Positions 19,600 through 30,670 of a stretch of 64,000 nt of DNA are shown in pieces. The translations under genes and the position numbers were made by a program. The DNA comes from Undaria pinnatifida (taxonomy: Eukaryota; Sar; Phaeophyceae; Laminariales; Alariaceae). Positions within the stretch are counted from its first letter, which is position 1; the number at the start of each line of letters is the position of its first letter. The notes under the pieces are model-generated. The model did not search any database and was not told the origin of the DNA. It was given only the letters and a program-made list of their open reading frames with translations. Location of the stretch: NCBI GenBank assembly GCA_012845835.1, contig JABAKD010000002.1, positions 15,888,129-15,952,128 of the forward strand, read 5' to 3'.

Positions 19600-22470
19600 G
19601 GACCCTAAATCTCAGCCTGCCTCGTATCATACGATCCCTGAAACATATATATATACGTAGTCTCGTTTCCAATCCTGCTAACTGCCTGGCGTGGACCTTC
19701 CTTTGTTTACAGACCTGGTGTTTTTGTTTTCCAGAGGAAGGAGTGCCTCCGTCACCACCACAGGCTTGCCGTTGGTGTCGTATTCTTTGGTTCTGCAGCA
19801 TCCACGTGCCAATATCATAAGTAGGTCTTGCGTCCGACTACGGATGTTCCAGACACCATTCAGCACAGCCAGGCCCCAGCTGAAAAGGGCGATCTGACCG
19901 AACCCAAAAACGGGACAAGAAAGCATCCTCTATTGACAAAAACTGATGATGTAATTTTGCACTGGATCTAGGTTTTGACCATCGTACATCATCCTCGGTA
20001 CCTTATCACTGCTACAAAAGCAAGCACAAGTCGCGTTCACTTTGAAACCTCACCTCATCGGCGCCAAACTTGCCCTTGAGACGCTTCACTATCTTCCGGA
20101 TCTCCTCGTGTTTTCCAGGCATGAAAAGGTCCTCGTTACACGTGTAGCCGATGGTGTAAGGTCCACCAGAAGCACATCTTGGCACATCGCTATCCCAGCT
20201 GCTCTGACCGCCTCCATGATGGCCCCGGACGAGTTGCGCCCGACAACAGTATTGATCATGTCAAGGCAGTGCGCCAACTCGTCCGGTGACATGTACGGTG
20301 TCCTCCCTTCAGCAACCTTTGCGCCAGGCTCCATCTTTTTCTGCGCATACTCGAGTCGGTTCCTGGCCACCTCTACCCTCGCAGCGTAGTTGCGGTACCC
20401 CTCGAACACCTCCGTCAAGAGGGGCGTGTCGTGAAACCGGGTCGGTGACCTGGTGAAGGTCCAGAAATGCTTCAAAAACTTGTACGCCCTCCGGCATTTC
20501 GCCATAGCCTTCCGGCATTTGGCCATAGCATCTGAGTGCTCGCTGGTGGTCTGAATTTATCCAAGCTCATCGGATCGGGTAAAGGCGAGGACCTTGACGA
20601 CGGGACAGTACTTCGAAAAATGGCACCATCCCTCGTCCCCCTGCGATGACCTAGCGATCAGTGCCCTCATGGCCAAGCCATATTTTGACTCTGTCCTATC
20701 TTCCCGGGGAATACACACGGACGTCTCGTGCATATCGCATTGGCGGAGCTTGACCTCGAACGGAATTTCTCCAAGCGTAAGGGTGAGGTTTATGGATTCA
20801 CGGGTCGGAAGCCGTCCCACGCGAAACGCCGCCTGCAGTTTCTTCAGGAGGTCGTCATCCCGCACCAGCCCAGCTTTTCCACTGGCATGGCCCTTGGCGG
20901 CGCTTGATACGAAGCATCTCACAGATGTTTTGTCTCGCGCAGGTGGTTCACCAGCCTTCCATCCCCCAAAAGAAGCAAGTCCGGCGCTGTGAGTGGATCG
21001 GTGGCTTTTATGTTCTGCATGCGACCCGAGGCGATGTTTCAAACCTTCTGCGCCCGAAGAAGATCCTCTCCTTTCAGCTTGACAAATTGGTGCTGGTCAA
21101 CTTTCCGATCCACGTCGTCGTTTACGGCCTCGTGGACATCGATGTTGACGAGGTCCAGCATGACGCACATGTAGTCGATCATACTCCAGTAGGTTTCCTC
21201 GAGCGAAATGACCGTACCCTCGTCCGCCTCTGTCAGCACGTTGAGGGTGGAGTATTTGCGATCGGTTGTCGCCTTGCGACCCCACCGAATGGTATACACC
21301 CAGTATCCTCCAACCCTCTCGAAACCAACAACCGTTCCCTTTCCATTCTTGAGCGACGTCACAGTATTTTACCCACGACGACACCGTGCAGCGCCGGTTC
21401 ATCCTTCTCCATCTGGTGGAATAGTGCAGGGGAGACAGTTTCCCCAGGACACCGTTCGACACCACACTCCAGCAACGCATCCTCGATAATCTTCCTTGAC
21501 ACGTACCGAAATTCCTGATTGAATTTGACTCGCGCGTCCTCAGCCTCGCTTGATTTCTTCTGGCGAGCGGTGATATGCTTCTGCTCTTCCGGTGTCATGA
21601 GCTCGGACGTAGCACCGAAACAGGGGTGGGGAGGTGCATTTTTGTTTTTGCCAGCTTGCGTCTTGCCCTTGCGCTTGCCAGCTTTTCTCTTGCCCTCGTG
21701 CTTGCCCCTGCGCCAGCCATTGCCCTTGCCCCCGCTATCGTAGTCGATGTCGGTGTCGCTTCCACAACCATACCACGGTAGGCGATGCCGCTGTCGCTGT
21801 CGCTGCCGCTGCCTCCACCACCGCTGCCACCACCACCGTTGGTAATTCCACCATCACCGAAGCTGTTGTCGCTACCGTTGCCACCACCGCTGGTCCGCTG
21901 TCTCCACTGCCTCCGCTGCCTCCGCTGCCTCCGCTGCCTCCGCTGTTGACACCACTGTCGCTGGAGCTACCGCTGCCGCTGCCTCCACCGCTGCCTCCGC
22001 TGCCGCACTCGCTGGAAGCCTTGTGTTGGGTGCAGACTCCGGAGTTGTCCTCGACTGCATTCTCACGTCTGCGCAGGTGCTGTTGCCTATCGACTTCGTA
22101 AGTTTCTTCGCTTATGCACTGCGAGAACCCGCTGCTGGACTCGCTGCCGCTATCACCACCGCTGTCACTGTCGCCGCCGTTGTTGCCACACCTTCCAGCT
22201 TCACCGCCGCTGATGGTGTCACCGCCGCTGGCCACACCTCCGTTGTTGCCACTTCCACCAGCTTCATCACCAATTTCGCTGCCGCTGTTTCCGCCGTTAT
22301 TGCTGGACGTGCCGCTGCTGCCGTTGCCACTACTGGTGGCTTTGTTGGTTCCGCTGGGCTCAATGATGAGCTCGAAGCCTGGTGAAAATGTGAGGGTGTC
22401 GAACCGCCACGATTTGCCTTTCGTTGCCCTTGAAGATCTCCGTCTGGCCTGCTGTACAAGGCGAGGAAGT
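19600..22470 (-). pseudogene. Unrecognised multi-exon gene with Ser/Gly-rich linker, broken
   Basis: Minus-strand frames form a chain. From a likely acceptor near 22,465 comes a short globular start (Trp-Arg-Phe-Asp-Thr-Leu-Thr-Phe-Ser-Pro-Gly-Phe-Glu-Leu). A Ser/Gly/Asn-rich linker encoded by gct/gcc-type repeats covers 22,350-21,780. A basic stretch (Gly-Lys-Arg-Lys-Ala-Gly-Lys-Arg-Lys-Gly-Lys) leads to a helical part (21,598-21,359, stop), then 21,362-21,039 (Tyr-Trp-Val-Tyr-Thr-Ile-Arg-Trp-Gly-Arg-Lys) and 21,042-20,557. After an in-frame TAA at 20,557 it continues to about 20,170. There it shifts frame to Tyr-Thr-Ile-Gly-Tyr-Thr-Cys-Asn-Glu-Asp-Leu-Phe, ending at a GTGAGG donor (20,053). 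Further exon-like pieces lie at 19,920-19,680. I do not recognise the family. The chain is long and protein-like, with several lesions. Confidence 0.45.
21780..22350 (-). repeat. Low-complexity trinucleotide-rich tract (Ser/Gly linker)
   Basis: Long runs of cct/gct-type triplets, for example ctgcctccgctgcctccgct near 21,905-21,945, encode Ser/Gly-rich sequence on the minus strand. The plus strand is open too, giving Pro/Leu-rich frames that I treat as shadows. Confidence 0.6.
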
Positions 22471-22549
22471 TTTATCGATTGAGAGTGAAGCACGTATTTG
22501 GGGTTGACGGACGGCTATGCGGTGTGATTGTGTGAGATTTGAACTTGAA

Positions 22550-23295
22550 ATGGGGCATCAGTTTTTTTATCTCGACAGCAACTTTTGTCATCTCGGAAGC
22601 GCATGTGGTGGGGCGCGCAAGTGCGATGACACGTAAATTGTACTTGAGATGGCATCTCGATTACAAGTATTTTTCATCTCAAATGCACGTGGTGGGAGCA
22701 CAAGCGTAGTGGCGCGTGATTTGTACCTTGATTTGTACTTGAGGTGGCAGCTTTTTCACCTCGATTACGAGTTTTTTTATCTCGACTGCACGGGAAAAAA
22801 TGAATCCCACGAGCAGTATTTGCATCTCGATTGTGCATGGGGCAGGGCATGTACTGATATTTTCATCTCGATTGCACAGGAAAGAATTGCAACCACGTGG
22901 GACAGTTTTGTCATCTCGATTGTAGGTGAGGAACGGTTTGTACAAGTATTTTTAGCTCGAATGCTCATTGAAAAAAATCACACGCACGCGGGGCAGTTTT
23001 TTCATGTCGATTGCAGGTGGGGAACGGTTTGTACAAGTACGTTCAGCTCGACTGCTCATGAAAAAAAATTACAAACACGCGGGGCAATTTTTTCAGCTCG
23101 AACGCAAGTGGGGAACGGTTTGTACAAGGATTTTCATCTCGATTGCACGGGAGAGAATGGCAAGCAAGCGGGGCAATTTTTCCATCTCGAACGCATGTGG
23201 GGAACGGTTCGTACTAGTGTTTTCACCTCGATTGCACGGGAAAGAATGACAAATACATGGGGCAGTATTTTCATCTCGATTGTTCGTGGCTATTT
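22550..23295 (+). repeat. Tandem array, ~90-bp unit
   Basis: The block ggaacggtttgtacaag recurs at 22,930, 23,021, 23,112 and 23,201, a period of 89-91 bp. A ttttcatctcgattgcacgg half-unit alternates with a ttttttca-ctcgaa half-unit. Diverged copies extend left to about 22,550. The array lies between two exon-like parts of a minus-strand gene and may be intronic. Plus-strand frames through it (Phe/His/Leu-Asp-Cys-rich) look incidental. Confidence 0.7.
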
Positions 23296-23474
23296 GTGCT
23301 CACGTTGAATGTTTCATCTCCCGCCCCACGCGCGCCCGAAAAGCCACCTTCCTCCGCATGGCGCGCTTCACAGACTTCGTCGTCTTGGTTGCGCCGTCAG
23401 GGTGAACGGTTGAAGGGGAACCCGACGCAGGAGAGTCGCCGAAAAAATGCCGAATGTGATGTTGAGAAAAGATC

Positions 23475-24065
23475 GTGTCCTTTGCGGTGCCACGGACAAG
23501 AGAAACCTCAGGCATGTCACCACCGGGACCAGACGAAGCTGCGGGAGAAGCCGAGGGAGACGAAGCCTCCGTGGTGCCACCGCCAGGAGAAACCGCAGGC
23601 ATGTCACCGCCGGGACATGACGAAGCTGCGGGAGAAGCCGAGGGAGACGAAGCCTCCGTGGTGCTACGGGCGGGAGAAACCGCAGGCATATCACCGTCGG
23701 AACCAGACGAAGCTGCGAGAGAAGCCGAGGGAGGCGAAGCCTCCGTTGTGTCACCGTCAGGAGAAACCGCGGGCATGTCACCGTTGGAACCAGACGACGC
23801 TGCGGGAGAAGCCGAGGGAGACGAAGCCTCCGTGGTGCCACCGTCAGGAGAAACCACATGCATGTCACCGCCAGGACCAGACGAAGCTGCGGGAGAAACC
23901 GAGAGGATCGGTGTCGAGGGAGTCGCCAACGTTTTCGTCAAGGAAACCGATTCCAGGTACTGGAGCATCTTGTACAAGGAGCGTGTCGGGCCATGGGGGG
24001 AATCGTACTGTTTCTGTTTTTACGACAACGGTAACAAAGGAAAAAGATGCAAGGAAGCATTTTGA
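23475..24065 (+). CDS. Acidic 29-residue-repeat protein, hypothetical
   Basis: Five copies of an 87-bp repeat (about 23,495-23,910) give, in this frame, Gly-Glu-Thr-Ala-Gly-Met-Ser-Pro-Pro-Gly-Pro-Asp-Glu-Ala-Ala-Gly-Glu-Ala followed by Glu-Gly-Asp-Glu-Ala-Ser-Val-Val. This is acidic and PEST-like. A non-repetitive tail follows (Phe-Val-Lys-Glu-Thr-Asp-Ser-Arg-Tyr-Trp-Ser-Ile-Leu-Tyr-Lys-Glu), which looks like real coding sequence. Because 87 is a multiple of three, all copies stay in phase. A second plus frame and a minus-strand frame (23,977-23,300; Ser/Pro/Ala-rich) are open as well. The true strand is uncertain; I favour plus because of the aromatic-rich tail. No family is recognised. Confidence 0.35.
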   Translation: MSFAVPRTRETSGMSPPGPDEAAGEAEGDEASVVPPPGETAGMSPPGHDEAAGEAEGDEASVVLRAGETAGISPSEPDEAAREAEGGEASVVSPSGETAGMSPLEPDDAAGEAEGDEASVVPPSGETTCMSPPGPDEAAGETERIGVEGVANVFVKETDSRYWSILYKERVGPWGESYCFCFYDNGNKGKRCKEAF

Positions 24066-24199
24066 CTACATTTCGAAGTGGGGAAGTTGGTGTTGTCTAC
24101 TGTAACGCATTTAAAACGGTTGCGGCAAAAATCAGGAGTCAGGAGTTACAAATTTCAATCCCGTGTATTTCGGGCCTGACTCTATACTTCAATACTTAC

Positions 24200-24760
24200 C
24201 ATGGTGACCGTCGCCTCGAAATGGCATCTCGATGTCCACAGGATGCGGCCATTCTCCATCAAGGGGGTGCTAGAGCCGTCGGCATCCCTCAGTTCGTACT
24301 TGTCGCCGTCCACCATCTGCTGAACGATCTGCGTGCGGTTGCATACATCGAGGACAAGAGACGAACGCCGCGGAGATCCAGCCTTCCACCGCCGAGAGTC
24401 TCCTGAACCCATGAGGCCAAGTCGGGGAGATTGTCCGACTGGTGCTCAACCGGGGCATCTGTTAAGGCCTCGTCGGCCGGACTGGAGAGCATGATGTCTA
24501 CGATCTGTTCACGGCCACGTTGAAGCAGCCGTGCCATACGTGGGTTCTTCTTCGCGCCGCACAGGGCTTTCTGAACCTGTGCCGGATGAAATCTGTTGTT
24601 CACCAGGCACCACGTCATCACCGAAAGATCACCGCAGTAGTTAGCGCCGAAATTCTTCAGCCATACAGGCCCAGTTCGCGAAGAGCGCCTGTGTTTTTCT
24701 TGTTCAAAACAGTGAACCCCATGCTTTACTTTTGCATCGCGCGAGGGGAGCGGGCATGGT
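24200..24760 (-). pseudogene. Exon of an unrecognised minus-strand gene, one frameshift
   Basis: Reads Val-Trp-Leu-Lys-Asn-Phe-Gly-Ala-Asn-Tyr-Cys-Gly-Asp-Leu-Ser-Val-Met-Thr-Trp through Asp-Leu-Arg-Gly-Val, shifts frame near 24,355, and continues Asp-Val-Cys-Asn-Arg-Thr-Gln-Ile-Val to a good donor (GTAAGT at 24,199). A possible acceptor (aacacag) lies near 24,690. It is strongly protein-like. It probably belongs to the same gene as 22,470-19,600, with the 90-bp and 87-bp arrays in the intervening intron, but the join is inferred. Confidence 0.4.
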
Positions 24761-24970
24761 GACGTAGTGTCAGTGGTGTGGTGGTGAAGTTTCATCTCGA
24801 CTGCCATCTTATTGAAGTGGCACGAGGGCGGGGGAGGCATGGTGACATAGTTTTGTTGGTGTATGGTAAGCTTTTATATTGGCTTGACATGGTGGCATGA
24901 TGACATGGTGAATAGTGTTTATTGGTGTGTGATATATAGTTCGTTGTCCTCTGAAACCACTATTTTTCCG

Positions 24971-25258
24971 ATGGATACTGAACCTGAAGTTGCTATGCTA
25001 TCGCCTACGGTCGGGCTCGAGGAAGAGGTCATTAAAATTGCGTTGGATCACAGAGTGGTAAGAACACATGAGTTTTGGAGGGCAGAGTGCATGATGAAAT
25101 TCTGCGTGATGTTAAGAAAGTGTTTGTTGACGGTGCAATCGGTTGCTCTGCTGGGGCAAAGGTCATGGATGCGTCAACTCAAGATTTTTCGGCCGTGTTT
25201 GCTAGTCTAGAGTCAAAATGTTATCCTCTGAGCTTGGGTCCTCTACTACCTGCTCCTT
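24971..25258 (+). pseudogene. Small unrecognised gene, frameshifted
   Basis: From the ATG at 24,971 it reads Met-Asp-Thr-Glu-Pro-Glu-Val-Ala-Met-Leu-Ser-Pro-Thr-Val-Gly-Leu-Glu-Glu to Ala-Leu-Asp-His-Arg-Val. The next frame continues Leu-Glu-Gly-Arg-Val-His-Asp-Glu-Ile-Leu-Arg-Asp-Val-Lys-Lys-Val to the TAA at 25,258. The two halves read as one helical protein of about 90 residues joined across 25,058-25,075. That junction begins GTAAGA but is too short for a normal intron. No family is recognised. Nothing further is seen in 25,259-25,555. Confidence 0.35.
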
Positions 25259-25559
25259 AATAGTGGCGATAGGCTGTAACAGGAAAAAGCCGATGGATCA
25301 CTTCTTTCTGTATGTGTTTGTGTATATGTGCGTGAGAGTGAAATGTTCAATACCTCAAGAAATAGGCTCGACAAAGTACGAGGGGGCATGTGCAGACGCT
25401 GCGTAGGTTTTCATGCGAAATTGGTTCGTCTATATTTTGCTTTGAATATCAGTTTTCAGTAAAACGAAGTGTGGTTGCGTAGAATAATATCATCATGGAT
25501 GTATGGCATCTGTAGAAATCATGTCCCCACGGACTATATTAAGCGGTGGTTTGTACTTT

Positions 25560-26001
25560 TGTTGCGGCGGATTGACATGACGTCACATGAAATCCCGTGG
25601 CGGAATGCTTCCTAGGTCTGTATAACGCCGATCAGTCTAGAAAACGTTCTGCTCACGGCCTCAGTCCAAAAAACACACAAAACCAAACGAGGGAAAAAGG
25701 AATCTGAACTTGATCTGAAACGAGTGTGAGTGACTGCGAACCGAGCTTGAGTACAGCTATCGTTACCGTGAGGCATTGTTGGAGGTTTCATCCGGAGATC
25801 TGTTATATTGTACGAGCGCTGGGAAGAGGACTGCGTGATACGAGACTGGTGTTTGCAGGCAGCTGTTGCAACAAGCAGACGGGAGGGATCAGCCTGAAGG
25901 TAGACACGGAGGAAACGAACTAGAAGCGGTGAGAGAGTTGGGACAAGGGATTGGAGACTTGGGTACGTGTGACTAAAATAGCTCTTTATCCGTTCGTTAC
26001 A
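25560..26001 (+). repeat. 5' LTR
   Basis: 442 bp, TG...CA. It matches the right LTR except for single-base differences near 25,610, 25,692 and 25,929 and at the last base. A ttatattgta motif near 25,803 could serve as TATA element. It also holds a short plus-strand open frame repeated identically in the other LTR, with no recognised product. Confidence 0.9.
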
Positions 26002-28700
26002 TGGGGCTTCAGCTGGGATCCGTGTGGGTTGATAGTCTCGCTTGACGCAGGTAGAAGTACGGTCGTAAATGCGCAGGTAGAAGTACAGCTGCATGCCGAG
26101 CCAATTTTGGTTGAAATAATGTATAGAATTTAGCATAGGAAAAAAGGAGTAGTCTAAAATTGAATGAAGTTTACAGGATGTTGAAGAAAATTCCATGGCA
26201 GTTCAACTCTATATTATCATGTTGAAAATCTCGCTTGTGTAGCAAAATTTCGCTTGAAGCAGCATCACGAACCCCACACGCTGCAGGACAACCACAGGCA
26301 GACAGCGCAGAAATAGAAGCAGCAGCAGTACAGCAGGCCGCATGAGTGATGAGAATCGGTGGTCGTGATCTCTAGATAGTCGAGGCGAGGAATGAGACGC
26401 TTGATACTCCATACATGATGAGGAGTCACGCGGTCCATGCTACGCACAGCAGTACATGCAGAGAGCAAACGAGATTCTCCCCGCTTTGACTGACACACTG
26501 TTTTTTTTGTATGCGCTGCAGACGAAACGTTGGTACGTAAGCATCAATGGTATAAATTGTTCCGCAAAGCATGCATTTTTTTTGCTTTCGTGCTCGTACT
26601 TACTCTTACGACGAGTACTTCTGCATTGTTGTACCAGGTATGTATGTCATCGTGCTGTATACATGCGTATCATATGTTCTGTATGTCGTTTGTGATATGC
26701 TCTTGTTTTTTTGTGCTGCACCATTTTTGACGCCAAACTGACCGGGTATACCTGCCTGAAAAAATATTTTTCGTTTGTTTGGGTACCAGTACGTACTCAA
26801 TCGATAACGGATGCATTTAGCAAGCGATGGTACAATGCGATCTCACAAGTGGAGTGTATTTGAATTTTGACAATATCCGTAAACCAAATGTTTCAAATTT
26901 TGAACTGGAAAAGACATACATGCATCCCTGCCTGCTAGTAAGCTTTGCCTAAATGCAAGTTGGGGGGGTATTTATGTAGGCAGGATGGTGAGAAGGGAGT
27001 AACATGAACTGTTGAGCCAGTAACATAATGTAGTGAAAATATTATACATCATTTGCTCATACATATACCTACTACTGCTGTATAGACTATATGGTCAAAA
27101 CAATATACGGTTGTGAGTATCGAGTATTATATGTATACGTTATTATTGGGGTTACTTGTTTGTTGCACCTTGTAAAGCACGAGAAATCCGTTGGTCTGGG
27201 GCATCAGCAATTGCTGTACGGAAGAATAGTATACAGGTTGGTCTTGCTTATTTTACCTTGTGTAGAATAGTACACAAGTTGGTATTTATACTACGCGAAA
27301 TCGTAATCTACGGGGTGGGTTATTTTTGAAAAATTTAGCAAGGGCTGACTAAGTTGTATAAAATGTAAGAAGTAGATTAAATAATACGAGACCAATAGGA
27401 CATCGGGAAAGGATTATCATCAGTGCCGATGACGAGTAAGTTCATACGTGATAAGTCACTGTAGGGATGTGCTTGCGTTCATCATACGGGTTGAAAATGA
27501 GTTCGGGTCTGTTAGTTGATCTACACTTGTTGCATACTGTGAGACGACCGTAAGGCAAGGGTTTTTTTTGCAGGCAATTTGGTTTTGGCCTTTGTGATGG
27601 GGATTTTGTGTCTTCGCAGGTTGTATAGGCACTGCAAGGTCGTTCTCACAGGTGTTTCAAGAGTAGTGATACTGCATACTGGTTCTGGTTTTTAATTTTG
27701 TATGGGGAATGTAAGCTTTTCTATAGCTGCTCTTTGTCATGCTAAGAACTTACCAGAATTGGAAACATGGTTTAGGAACATTATCATATGCGAATGGGAA
27801 GGGGGGAAGCTCGGTAAGTAAATCTTGAGGATTGTAAAGAATGCATTAATAGGGGGGAAGCTTGATGAAGACGTTGGAATTTTAAGGATCGTAAAGAATG
27901 CATTAATATTAATTAATGGAAACAAAATAATATTTCACATGTCAGTGGAGCTATACCCGACATGGGAACTACTGCATACAGTGAGTGGAGCTACATGCAG
28001 AGCTACTATACAATTCCTTCCAAGGCGCGTAGTAATTTACTACTAATAGCTATGCATGAATATATGTAGACCTTGAAACTTTATCGATTGTTGCGTTACG
28101 TATGGACGCTTATACCTCGATAGATGTTTACAAAATGATGGATTCTGCTGTTCCAAATTCGTTCAGATAGTGTGCATGAAGGATGTACAACAATGACAGA
28201 TATAGCTAATGCCTACAAATAGATTGATATGTCTTAGATACCTAAGGGATTCCATACGTTATTCTGTTGGTAAAGACGCGAGCTTTTGAAGGGCAGCATT
28301 TCCGAAGGATTACGTGTATATTATGATAAGGGGACAACTTTCAACAAACCAGGAAGGTAAATATGCATGTACTCGAAACCTTTCACCACCCCTCTTTCCC
28401 ACCCACCTCGTCCCAAGCCACTGTTTATACCCGTTTAGTGCGGACAACTTGGTGTTACTAGACTCCATCGATCCCCTGGACTCCACTCGTCTCCCTAGAC
28501 TGCATCGTTGGATACCATCTTCACCTTATACGACGCAGCTTCGTCGAGTACATCGTGTACCACGCAGCCACATCGAGTCGGTCGCATACTGCACAGCTCC
28601 TACTGCACAGCTCCATTCGTCGGATACAACACAGCGTCGTCGAGTCCGTCGTGTCATCTTACTCTACACGACAGCAAAGCGAGAGGTTTCGTCAAAGGGA
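26002..28700 (+). other. Long AT-rich internal leader of the gypsy element
   Basis: About 2.7 kb between the primer-binding-like site and the first coding signal. It is clearly more AT-rich than the flanks. No gag-like or other protein frame longer than about 80 codons is convincing. A short direct repeat (ggggggaagct...gtaaagaatgcattaat) occurs at 27,797 and 27,851. It may be a true long leader or hidden nested sequence. Confidence 0.5.
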
Positions 28701-28717
28701 AACGGGCGGCGTCCCGG

Positions 28718-29364
28718 GGAGGGGGGGGGGAGTGATTGGAGGAAATAACATGGCAGGGAGAGGGGGACCTTTTGGGGGACCTTTTGGTGCACCCTACCCG
28801 AGGGGACGGGGGGGGAGGAGTGATTGGAGGAAATAACATGGCAGGAAGAGGGGGATCTTTTTGGGGGACCTTTTTGGGGACCGTTTAGTGCACCCTACCC
28901 GAGGGGACGGGGGGGGAGGAGTGATTGGAGGAAATAACATGGCAGGAAGAGGGGGACCTTTTTGGGAACCTTTTGGTACACCTTACCCGAGGGGAGGCCC
29001 ACCACAGGGAGGCCCATCACAGAGCGGCCAGGCTGGAGGCCCACCACAGGGCGGCCGGGTTGGATGGGGTCCCAAGGGTGGTGCAGGACAAGGGGAAGCA
29101 GGACTGGCAAATCCTGTAGGAACGGGAGGCGGGTACAATCAGATATCCGCTCCCTCCCTACCGTCACCGTTTGGAATCGGAGGACAATGGGGTCCACAGA
29201 CAACCCCAAGAGAAGCACCACCGAACCCTAGATCGCGATGGGGACCTCGGATGGCGCCAAGGTCGCTGGCCAACAACAGCCAGGGTTTGCTGGCCAACAG
29301 CAGCCAGGGTTCACTGGTCAAACAACAACCAGCTGGCCAACAGCAGTCAGGGTTCACTGGTTAA
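28718..29364 (+). pseudogene. Gag-like Gly/Pro/Gln-rich region with tandem repeats
   Basis: Three imperfect copies of an 85-105-bp G-rich repeat (28,718-28,990) encode Asn-Asn-Met-Ala-Gly-Arg-Gly-Gly-Pro-Phe-type sequence. They lead into a Gly/Pro/Gln-rich frame (28,861-29,364) ending in Gln/Asn/Ser-rich repeats. It lies where Gag's C-terminal part belongs, upstream of the protease. No CCHC zinc knuckle is present. The Gag assignment comes from position and composition only. Confidence 0.4.
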
Positions 29365-29389
29365 CAGCAGCCAGGGTTCAGAGAGTTCC

Positions 29390-29900
29390 TCTCACCGATC
29401 GGAAATGGGAGCACTGCAAACTAAGACGTCACAGGTTTGGGTTCATGCAACGTTGTGGCATGCAACGAGCTCGAGCCGGCGACTTCCGATTGCGGTGCTG
29501 GTGGATACTGAGGCGGGTGGAGGAAACTACGGGTCACGGCAGTTCATCGAACCCATTGAAGAACGTGATGGTTAGGGGAAAGTCGCTGATAAATCTAACG
29601 GGAGACGGCCTACTCCGCGCAGCGAACCCAAAGAACAGCGCCGTACCCCCGATGGAAGTGGTAGGCTCGTGCTTGTTACCACTAGTCTTTGCACCGGTCG
29701 ACCAAATCTTCCGTGTGAAGTTCAGGGTGGTGAAGGGACTTCCGTATGCGATGGTGCTTGGAGCCGCGTTCATGAAGGACAATCGAAGTATCATCAGCTT
29801 CGATGGTGAGGAGGGTTTCCGGCCGACACCATCCTTAGCGTGGGTACCATTCGCCCCGAAGGAGGTCGGAGAGGCCGCGGCAGGAGCGATGTGTGATGAA
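29390..29900 (+). pseudogene. Retroviral-type aspartic protease, DTG changed to DTE
   Basis: Two overlapping frames join near 29,530. The first contains Val-Leu-Val-Asp-Thr-Glu-Ala-Gly-Gly-Gly-Asn-Tyr-Gly-Ser. The active-site triad should be Asp-Thr/Ser-Gly, and a single G-to-A change gives Glu. The second carries Pro-Pro-Met-Glu-Val-Val-Gly-Ser, Val-Lys-Gly-Leu-Pro-Tyr-Ala-Met-Val-Leu-Gly-Ala-Ala-Phe-Met, the usual flap and C-terminal Leu-Gly strand region. Frameshift plus active-site change make it inactive. Confidence 0.65.
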
Positions 29901-29918
29901 TGAGACCACTATTGCGCG

Positions 29919-30670
29919 ATGAAACCGTCAACGGACGAGCAAGAACCGGAAGAATTGGAGGGACCGAAGATCCCGGCGGGGATTATGGAGTTAGGAAACT
30001 CTGTTTGGGAGGACGAAGGCACTCTGCACTGGAAACTACGCATTGCAAGAGACGTAGAGGTTCCATGTGGTACCAGTATCCAGGTAGACGCTTTTGTCAA
30101 AGGCCCTCAGCCTCAAGTGCAGCAGCTCGTAGTGGTAAAGCCAACTAACCGCTATGATTATAGCTAGGAGTGGATCTAGGAGTGCCAAGGGGGGCACAGT
30201 GGTGGTTCCCAGGTATACCACTTCAATGTTAGTTGTCGAATGTTATCCAGGATAATGTGAAGATCCAGGGGGGGCTGGTGATTGCCACGGTTTACGCTGT
30301 CAACAATTACGATCGGGAACGCATGAAGTCACTCATGAACCCGGTGTCGGAAGAACCGACAAGCCCCAAACAGGACGACGGGATCAAAAAGAAAGACAAA
30401 GGGAGACCACCGGAGCAATGCAACAAAGGGGGTGAAATCGCAGAGATTACGAGCGAAGCCCCCAAGGTGGACCTGGGAGAGGCCAACTTCGGACAGCTCA
30501 GTCCGAGCGAAAAGGACACATTGATGGGCATTCTCAACGAGTACATCGACGTGTTCCCGGTCAACCCCAAGAGTGCCCTTGCGACTGGAGCTCAAAGATC
30601 CCAACGTCAAGCCATACGTGGCGCCCATTCGACACTACAGCCCGGAACAGCGCGAGATGATTCAGACTGA
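29919..30670 (+). pseudogene. Protease-RT linker region of the gypsy polyprotein
   Basis: Frames at 29,919-30,167 and 30,233-30,670 encode acidic linker sequence between protease and reverse transcriptase. It includes Leu-Ser-Pro-Ser-Glu-Lys-Asp-Thr-Leu-Met-Gly-Ile-Leu-Asn-Glu-Tyr-Ile-Asp-Val-Phe, the typical run-up to gypsy reverse transcriptase. It breaks frame twice. Confidence 0.5.

Noticed and set aside
21634..22482. Plus-strand Pro/Leu/Ala-rich frames
   Set aside because: They are shadows of the minus-strand Ser/Gly linker in triplet-repeat DNA.
1..25258. Alternative genetic code in which TGA is read as an amino acid
   Set aside because: TGA, TAG and TAA all interrupt frames and frameshifts are frequent, whereas GCN1 uses standard stops and has none inside its exons. 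Decay explains the pattern better.
25612..26196. Minus-strand 194-codon frame, repeated at 35,121-35,591
   Set aside because: It lies in the two LTRs and exists twice only because the LTRs are identical. No domain is seen.
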